A stretch of 64,000 nt of DNA, from the NCBI GenBank assembly GCA_004794785.1, contig SJOL01001547.1, positions 44,032 through 108,031 on the forward strand. Direction: 5' to 3'. How positions within the stretch are numbered: the first letter of the stretch is position 1; each line of letters opens with the position of its first letter. Shown piece after piece: positions 57,944 to 64,000 of this stretch. The notes beneath the pieces were generated by a model that was not told the DNA's origin, ran no database searches, and saw only the letters and a program-made list of their open reading frames with translations. Both the position numbers and the translations under genes were made by a program. The stretch comes from Opisthorchis felineus. Taxonomy: Eukaryota; Platyhelminthes; Trematoda; Opisthorchiida; Opisthorchiidae.

Positions 57944-58099
57944 CCGGAGAAATGAAAGGAGTTCTCGGTGTCCCGCGCATTTGCTGGCTTACGTCACCTG
58001 AACTAGCGGAATCATTGTCATTTCGAATAGGGACGGTGGAGAACGCATTGGGAGCCGTCCAGAAAGGCTTTGGAGTAGGTATGTGAGTAGCATCTGCAT
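57944..58099 (-). CDS. Exon 3 of the block
   Basis: The acceptor is TTTTTCAACAG and the donor is GTAAGC. The exon has 156 bases, entering with two bases that complete an Asp codon from exon 2 and leaving one base over. The peptide is Pro/Thr/Ser-rich and contains ATHIPTPKPFW, in which THIP fits the (S/T)-x-I-P pattern of EB1-binding motifs and has nearby basic residues. The exon sits about 50 bp from an antisense SINE with a long (ATA)n tail. Confidence 0.85.
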
Positions 58100-58249
58100 C
58101 TGTTGAAAAACAGCGTGGCAATTAAATATATATGTATATATGTGAGGTACGCATGAGATATGAGATTTGTGCTTAGTACGTGTCTGGTATAAAGATGACA
58201 TTGGCTTGGATTTACAGGTTGACAGTAAATGGTAGTGCATGCTTCGGAG

Positions 58250-58322
58250 TAAACGTTATCATCATCACGATCGTCGACAGCACATCAGTGTTCAACGACG
58301 ATGCTTTGCCGCCGTAGTGCGA
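58250..58322 (-). mobile_element. Lone LINE 3' end
   Basis: The reverse strand matches the LINE 3' terminus (GCATCG...TGTTGAACACTGATGTG), ending in GATGATGATAAC. This is the same short-repeat tail as the copy that ends at 49636. Confidence 0.6.
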
Positions 58323-58879
58323 GACATGAGTAGCTGAGGATGTTACGTGTTGACAATCCATAGGCGAAACCGCATGCACATAGGTTTCAACTTGATTTAG
58401 CACACACACACACACCGAGATTTGTTAGAATCTGACGGCTAACGGTCAGAATAGTTTCTAACTTTTCCGACATTTCTGATGAAGGATCTGGGGATAGTTA
58501 ATAAACCATAGGGTTAGAGCTTTTACACGTGATTATTAGATAGCAGAAGTGATGGGTTCTGGAACGTGTATCTTCCTGGTTGGAGCTCATTAGGAGTTTG
58601 GGTGTAGCCAGTTGTGCACTTGCACAATTCATATCTGTTGTATCTTGCTGAGTCGCCAATCTGTTGTATCTGACTGCTGTCCCCACTCCAGTGCCTAGTG
58701 CCGGAAAAAGACTCACTGATAAGGAACACAACAGCTTTATTCCGAACAAGCGAGTGCGAGAGCGTGATTGCGAAAATACAACGGCCTCAAGCTATTTTAT
58801 CTGAGGGACTGTCTCGCGCTGTCTGGTTTCAATACAAGGCTGTCACGCGCTGCATATTGCGGGGGCGTTTTCTGTCTGG

Positions 58880-61290
58880 TTAGCATCTAGCGGAGTTGAG
58901 GGTCTCAGTAGATTTCGGGCATTCCGTGGTTACTTCCAGGAATCTGACCTTCCTGATAATATCCATAACCAAATGTCAGTCACCGACTTCGCTTGTGCGC
59001 AAGAAACGCCATGACTCATAAAATCATAACATTCAATGCAATGAAGAAGCTCCCTCATCCGAACGGGTGTGTTAAATCAATAAATAGATCGTATTAAGTG
59101 TACCGCGAAAAATCAGCGGGTACCGAACGTAGTTTAGGGCACCAAACAATCCAAAATAAACAATACCTAATCGTGAACAAGTCGACTAGAAACTCTCCTG
59201 CGTTTCGGTCCGCGAGCGGCGGATTTCCCAACCTATTTATTTAGTGTATTGTTAGTCCCGTTCCACAGTGGTTCGGAAATCCGAGTTTTGTCGTCTGTTT
59301 ATATAGTGTCCACTCAACGGACGGAACGCGGACGTTGAGCCGACAAACCCTCATTTGCATCCCATGTCATGAGCGCTGTTCGTAGCAAGTGACCTGCAGC
59401 TAACGAGTGGCAAACGAACAATGTTTATCGTATAGAACTGCTCCAAAACAGTCAGGTGAATGAACCAGTCAGTTCAGTTTGAAAATGGCATGTCTTTCAT
59501 CGTTGTCCTAATTGGAACAAGTATAGTGTGCGAAAGGCTAAAAGGACCAACCTCCCCCTGTCCCAGTGCGAACATTCAAATTCTCAACGGTAGCTTTTTG
59601 TGCTTTGCACGAGGAGAGTGCTAAACACAAATGGACTACTTAACTGATGCAAACTGATCACTATCCCTCGAACCGCAGTTGACATGCGCGATGCTCACGC
59701 ATTCAACCGTTGACGATTCAAGGTCACAGTACCAGTGTTAACAATCATTGAGTCAACTGTAGGACAACGCACCTGTCTACGGAGACGATTATGTAACTAC
59801 AAGGGTGCCAGTATGAGAAAAGAGACCTGTCGCAACAAAATTAGCCTCCAAAAGTTGCTCACATTTCTTCGGCCAGACGCCTGAGTATGTTTCAAGCATA
59901 AGGCGTGAAACAGTGAGCCGCACAGAGAAAAAGAGGTGACCGTCCGAACGAATTACAACCGCGTATAATTAAAACTAGGCACTCGAATTTAGTGCGAGAT
60001 GAAGAAAAAAAGAGATCACGTTCTTCTCCGCCGAACCATTAGTGATTGCATGCAACATGATGACGCATCAGTACACCGGGACTACCCCACAAACCGGGGA
60101 CTACTTTTCCATCACACAAGAATCAAACCTTTTCGTCATCCAAAGGTGGTTTTATTGGCATTTACGGACATCTTGAGCACGTGACGAATAAGAACCCGTA
60201 TTTAGAAAAGAAGGTGCAACCAGGTATGTCACGAGTTCGGTGAACGGTAGTCTAAATGTAATGATTCTGTGTAGGACGGCAGCTGAGATATTCTGGAAAA
60301 TGGGGTGGCTCTCCTACGTTGGAAAACCCTCAATTTAGATCGACCTTGTCAAAAATGCTGAAGAGCAAACCTGTTGAATTTCAGATGCACAATATCGAGT
60401 TAGGCACAGGTTAGACGACTCTGCATACCAGAAGGAAGAGTTGGGTAGGAAAGCCTACAATACCGTTTGCAGACAAGAGCAAACCTCAATTCTCCATGTT
60501 CATTGGACTGATAGCAAATACGCGATTCTGATCATTGGGCTGCATTGTGCAGTGCCAGAGTCCGCACACCAGACAGCGGCCAGTGGGATGGAATCTGGTT
60601 TGCAGGGCCCCTAGCCCGAATTCAGTCCCATGATTCTGAATGTCATGGTGTTATGGTAAGACAACCAAGCCAGAGCAAACCGAGCAGACAAAGAACAGGC
60701 GCTGCGGGTGAGCGGACACACAGTCAAGCGCGCATGCCAGTGTTGGGCGGGTCGGACAGTGTGGGAAGGTCAACGGCGAGTACCCGGGCCGTGACAAATT
60801 GGACGAAGCAGGGAGAAGTCGACAAACATACAAATGGAGTAGGTAGATGTGTGGGAGAAGCTCAATCAATAGATGGCCACATTTTAGTATGGATAATTGC
60901 TAAGTCACAGTACTCACAACTAGCTCACACCCAGGGATCGACGGTTATCGACCGGCCCCACCAGGGGTCGTTATACACTGTACTGCAAAAAAAGCTAGAA
61001 GAAAATGGAACTGTTAAGAGCAAGAATGATGGGAAACCCAGATGGAGAAGACATAACGTGTGGGGGAAACTTGAATTCCGCAAGCTAGAACTTCAAATTT
61101 CAGTCTTGCGGTGATTCAGTTCTCTGGATGATTGAGGTCACAACTGGCACAAGTGCCACAAAATCTTACAGCACAAGAGCTCCGCCGGGCAAGACGCAAA
61201 GGAGTAGTGATTGGTAAAGCGGATGAGAATAGGGCGACTTTAGTAAAGCAAACCAGTTGTGAGTTGGAGGGAAATAACCTACGGCCGACT
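58880..61290. other. Intron of the large gene, unassigned content
   Basis: Apart from the repeat at 60757-60865 I see no element or exon here. The 189-codon plus frame 60545-61114 is created by that repeat and its flanks. Confidence 0.45.
60757..60865 (+). repeat. Dispersed repeat, copy 2
   Basis: GACAGTGTGGGAAGGTCAAC through GTAGGTAGATGTGTGGGAGA differs from the copy at 50525 at only a few bases, so both are young. The preceding 60 bases (GCGGGTGAGCGGACACACAG) may belong to the same element here. Confidence 0.7.
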
Positions 61291-61293
61291 AAC

Positions 61294-61507
61294 CTTTTCT
61301 CATCCCTTGCACGAGATTTTCGCGAGAGGTTAAGACACCACGTTTTGTCTGCCCACTCGTTTGAAGGTCATCAGATACCGCAGCATTTTCGTCCATTTCA
61401 TCCCAAACCGAAGGCCTTGAGGCATGTACCACATAATCCAAAGAGTTAGGAAACTCCGCATTGCCGGGTTGTTGTCTTGTGTCAGACAGTTGTTGCAATA
61501 TCTCTTT
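61294..61507 (-). CDS. Exon 2 of the block
   Basis: The acceptor is TTTGTTTCAG and the donor is GTTAGT. The exon has 214 bases, 71 codons plus one base, entering in phase 0 directly after exon 1. It starts KEILQQLSDTRQQ, continuing the helix of the previous exon, then turns acidic and polar. A short motif, SVWDEMDEN, recurs almost unchanged as LVWDEMEGD in the large exon at 44046-44990. This suggests an internal repeated binding motif. Confidence 0.85.
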
Positions 61508-62572
61508 CTGAAACAAAGCATAGAATGATACCATGAAAATGTGAGGAATCGGATGAGAAAGAGATAGATGTCAGATTACGGGGCACAACAATGCACGTTC
61601 TCAGAACCAACTGGTGCGATAGATCTGGGACCAGTGAAGTTGGTCAAAGATGCAATGAAATGAAGCATCGTCCTTCGAGGACGGTAGCAATATGCTATCG
61701 ATTCACACACAGGCTGAGATTAGGGAACCAGCAAGCAAGAAAAATGGATGTCAAACTCCGAGGCTGTTGTGTGTGCAGAAACCTTGGTTTTCATCGGATC
61801 GGTAGTGTAGTGACTGTGGAGCTATGTTCAGCACTCGAGGACAAATGAAACCTCTTTGGCTGTGGTGTATAACCAGTCAAGTCACCCAAAGCACCGTTGG
61901 TTCATCCGTGACGATTAAGTGCGACCGCTGCACTTGAGTAGTGACAGCAGAATTTGAATTTGACGCAACCCACTGCAGAAAGTCATCGCAGACAGATAAG
62001 CATGAGTCAAGCTTTACGGGATTCGAACGCATCTTCATTATAAACACCGGATTGAAATAGAATTCCATGATTTGGCAATAATCAGGCCACTCACGAGGAT
62101 GCGTGATCATCTGGATAAAATAATCTGCGGATTGGCCACCGATCAGCTGATTGTCCGAATATGCAAACAGCTGATTACCCCGTAGTCAAGCCAGGATAGA
62201 CTTCGCTGGTTATGTAAACCAGTCAGCGGGGGATGGTCCGAAGAGTAACACCCTGAAACTGTTAACCAAGAGGTCATGTGACTCATACTACTACGCTCAC
62301 ATGATGAATGACAATAACGGCGAAGGCTCTTGAGTGACTGAGCTTTTCGGAATCCCACGGCATTCTTACTGAAAGTAGGAAACCATGTCATCGGTCACTA
62401 TTGGGCTCTACCGAAATCGCCACACGAAGTGCGGACACATCCTCCTACAGGAGGTGTGCAGCAGAGCTTGCCCGAGACTCTGGAAACGAAGTCAGTCAGT
62501 AACCAAGTGAATCCTCTTGATCTGTCCTCGTAGTTCTATGGATAATGTATGACCCCATGATCAACCCAAGAG

Positions 62573-62715
62573 CGAGGCGAGATGGCTCAGTGGTTACAGC
62601 GCGAATTTACTGACCAGAAGGTCCGTGGTTCGAACCCGACCTCTGCCTCTCAACTTCCCCTGTCTAGGCTTGGGCAACCTGGCAGTATTCCAACCCTCGT
62701 GCTTCCTTCCGACCC
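62573..62715 (+). mobile_element. tRNA-derived SINE, 3' truncated
   Basis: The A box (GATGGCTCAGTGGTTA, from 62581) and B box (GGTTCGAACCC, 62628) are better preserved than in the other copies. The body (TAGGCTTGGGCAACCTGGCA) stops near 62710. A 67-codon plus frame from TTG at 62582 is a translation of the repeat, not a gene. It lies 165 bp downstream of exon 1 of the large gene, in its intron. Confidence 0.78.
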
Positions 62716-62879
62716 AAGAGCAGATGGTTTCACTGAACGAGCCACCGAGTTCCAACGCAAAAAATTCTCCGACCAAGTAGACTAGAGAGTAGCGAAACAG
62801 ATGAAGATAAAATTTTGAGCCTCGTTTACTTGAATGGTACCGACGTTGTCTTGTTCATACATACTGAGGAGTAACTCAC

Positions 62880-63027
62880 TTCAAACACTTTTTCCAAGCG
62901 CCGTTTCACGGCGTGTTCATCGTTGGGTTTCATCATCTTCGCCTCCGAACGCAGTCGAGCGGCTTCAGTACGACTAAGTTCGTCCATCCGATCAAGTAGG
63001 GTTCGATAATGCTGTTGAACGCGTTCT
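62880..63027 (-). CDS. Exon 1 of the block: charged helical segment
   Basis: The exon lies between a pyrimidine-rich acceptor (CGCACTCTTCAG) and a GTGAGT donor. It has 148 bases: one base finishing a split codon, then 49 codons, ending in phase 0. The peptide begins ERVQQHYRTLLDRMDELSRT and ends RRLEKVFE. It is rich in Arg, Glu and Leu with leucines spaced like a heptad pattern, so an amphipathic helix or short coiled coil is likely. The entry phase shows that at least one coding exon lies further right. An open frame at 63351-63594 is the nearest candidate, but its donors do not give the required phase. Confidence 0.85.
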
Positions 63028-63283
63028 CTGAAGAGTGCGGAAACAAAGTGCTTGCATAAGTGGGTTGGAAAAAGCGAACGTAGTAAGATACGGTTATCTA
63101 GTTAGAAGAGCGTTAACCGGTCGACAGCTGAACGATAATTTGTGGATAATCGCCGATATTCAATATGGACGAGCGAATTCCTCAATATTTACGGCTAGTT
63201 GAACTATATAGGGTGAAATTTCATTTATAGAACGCAAAAAGAATTCCATGGAAACACACGACCACTTTACAGAGTATATTACA

Positions 63284-63348
63284 ATATAGTATAGTATAGT
63301 ATAGTATAGTATAGTATAGTATAGTATAGTATAGTATAGTATAGTATA
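63284..63348. repeat. (TATAG)n microsatellite
   Basis: Thirteen nearly perfect pentanucleotide units. On the minus strand they read as repeated Tyr/Thr/Ile/Leu codons, which extends the open frame 63160-63639 artificially. Confidence 0.95.
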
Positions 63349-63350
63349 AC

Positions 63351-63594
63351 CTTGAACCATAAGGTTAATATGTCGCTGATCCACCAAGGAATGCGTTTTG
63401 TGTAATCCACCAACTGCCTTTTGAGGCATTACCGCTGGCCTAAAGGTCTGCTCCGTGTGGTAGACATTGGCTAGCATGACTTTACAACGGGGACTAAACG
63501 ACGGTTGCGTGAAACCTTTACAGGCAAGCGATTGTGGTCGTGCGATAGAACTGATTGCAAACTGGACAGCATTGTACTGAGACACACCACTCGA
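63351..63594 (-). CDS. Open frame of unclear nature behind a splice acceptor
   Basis: After a good acceptor (TTTTCATATTCCAG) the minus frame reads SSGVSQYNAVQFAISSIARP, then a Cys/Pro/Phe-containing stretch, and ends INLMVQ where it runs into a (TATAG)n repeat. It lies just upstream of the first exon of the large gene but offers no strong donor in the phase that exon needs. It could be an upstream exon, or part of a dispersed repeat. No domain recognised. Confidence 0.3.
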
Positions 63595-64000
63595 CTGGAA
63601 TATGAAAAGAGCAGCGAAGTCAGAAAAGACAAACCGCACTATTCGAATAGGTATGTGACCTTGTGAACAGCATAAATAAGACTAAAGTCTACCACCTTCA
63701 GTTATGCATGTGAGTAACCAACTAACGCGAGATTTCTACTGCGTCTTCCATGAACATCTCAGATTGCCTTACAAGGACGATGGAAGGGGAATATTGCCTT
63801 CTACTGTTTGTGAATTCCAATCCCTCCACTCCTTGGCGGTGGACTCATTATTAAACTTACACAGCACATCATCATCATTAGCAGCTGTAAAAATCGCGTA
63901 CTTGCCGTACAGTGGTTCTACCTGCCACAGTTTCGTTTACCGATGAGTTGGGGATGTGGGGTAGATAGCAGCACATCACCGGTACCCGCATAACAAGTTC

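Larger units (their letters stand above)
32774..63027 (-). other. Large multi-exon gene, Ser/Thr/Pro-rich scaffold-like protein (gene span)
   Basis: This is the overall gene model for the minus-strand exons described separately below. Twelve exons from 63027 to 39184 are joined by GT-AG introns, and the codon phase agrees at all eleven junctions (phases 0,1,1,2,0,0,1,2,1,0,0), which is very unlikely by chance. A second block of three exons (35302 to 32774) is also phase-consistent. The link between the two blocks needs exon sequence of length 2 modulo 3 that I did not identify with confidence. The first exon enters with one base of a split codon, so the gene starts beyond the right edge. The predicted protein is about 1,500 residues in this window, low in hydrophobic residues, with charged helices early and long Ser/Thr/Pro tracts later. 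No enzyme signature is visible. Introns carry SINEs, a LINE, MITE-like copies and the assembly gap. Confidence 0.8.

Noticed and set aside
60545..61114. 189-codon plus frame as a gene
   Set aside because: Its middle is a dispersed repeat also found at 50525-50640. The flanks show no splice or domain evidence.
62581..62650. Functional tRNA gene
   Set aside because: The promoter boxes are tRNA-like, but the sequence after the B box does not form the acceptor stem and T arm of a tRNA; it is the SINE body.
62582..62785. 67-codon plus frame as a gene
   Set aside because: It is the translation of a tRNA-derived SINE (A and B boxes inside the frame) and starts at a TTG.

Overview
The window looks like nuclear DNA of a digenean flatworm, most likely an opisthorchiid liver fluke (Clonorchis/Opisthorchis type). 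The reasons are: AT-moderate, intron-rich DNA with small phased exons; tRNA-derived SINEs whose translated frames are familiar to me from that group; RTE-type LINE remnants; a Penelope-like element with a GIY-YIG domain; and many copies of a short inverted-terminal-repeat element. No bacterial operon, CRISPR array, rRNA or free-standing tRNA gene was seen. The organism call is inference, not a database result. One assembly gap (184 N) lies at 54620-54803 inside an (AT)n tract.

The main gene is on the minus strand and runs from beyond the right edge of the window to at least 32766. Twelve consecutive exons (62880-63027 down to 39184-39565) have canonical AG/GT borders, and every junction keeps the reading frame: 3548 coding bases without a stop. 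Three more exons at 34804-35302, 33142-33428 and 32774-32945 join each other in frame; at least one linking exon between 39184 and 35302 was not resolved. Together they give about 1,500 residues of a Ser/Thr/Pro-rich, mostly disordered protein with short charged helices at its start, recurring PSTP-type motifs and several (S/T)-x-I-P motifs of the kind bound by EB1. I do not recognise the family; a microtubule or centrosome scaffold is only a hypothesis. A further good exon at 29534-29834 may belong to this gene or to the next one.

Left of it, on the same strand, are a small secreted or membrane-protein-like ORF (25028-25294) behind a trans-splice-like acceptor, and a convincing terminal exon (23448-23825). 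Weaker exon candidates lie at 5497-5820, 19752-19940, 27477-27580 and 35245-35436.

The rest is introns and intergenic DNA filled with decayed mobile elements: a Penelope-like element (7690-8420) and two loose tails of it (51468-51545, 52278-52380); LINE fragments (5210-5440, 10440-10600, 23950-24010, 41155-42150, 49636-50530, plus lone 3' ends near 57010 and 58250); about ten SINE copies; about ten copies of a MITE-like element, one complete with perfect 22-bp inverted ends (14411-14625); and simple repeats. Roughly the first 5 kb and several stretches in 8.5-23 kb show nothing I can name.
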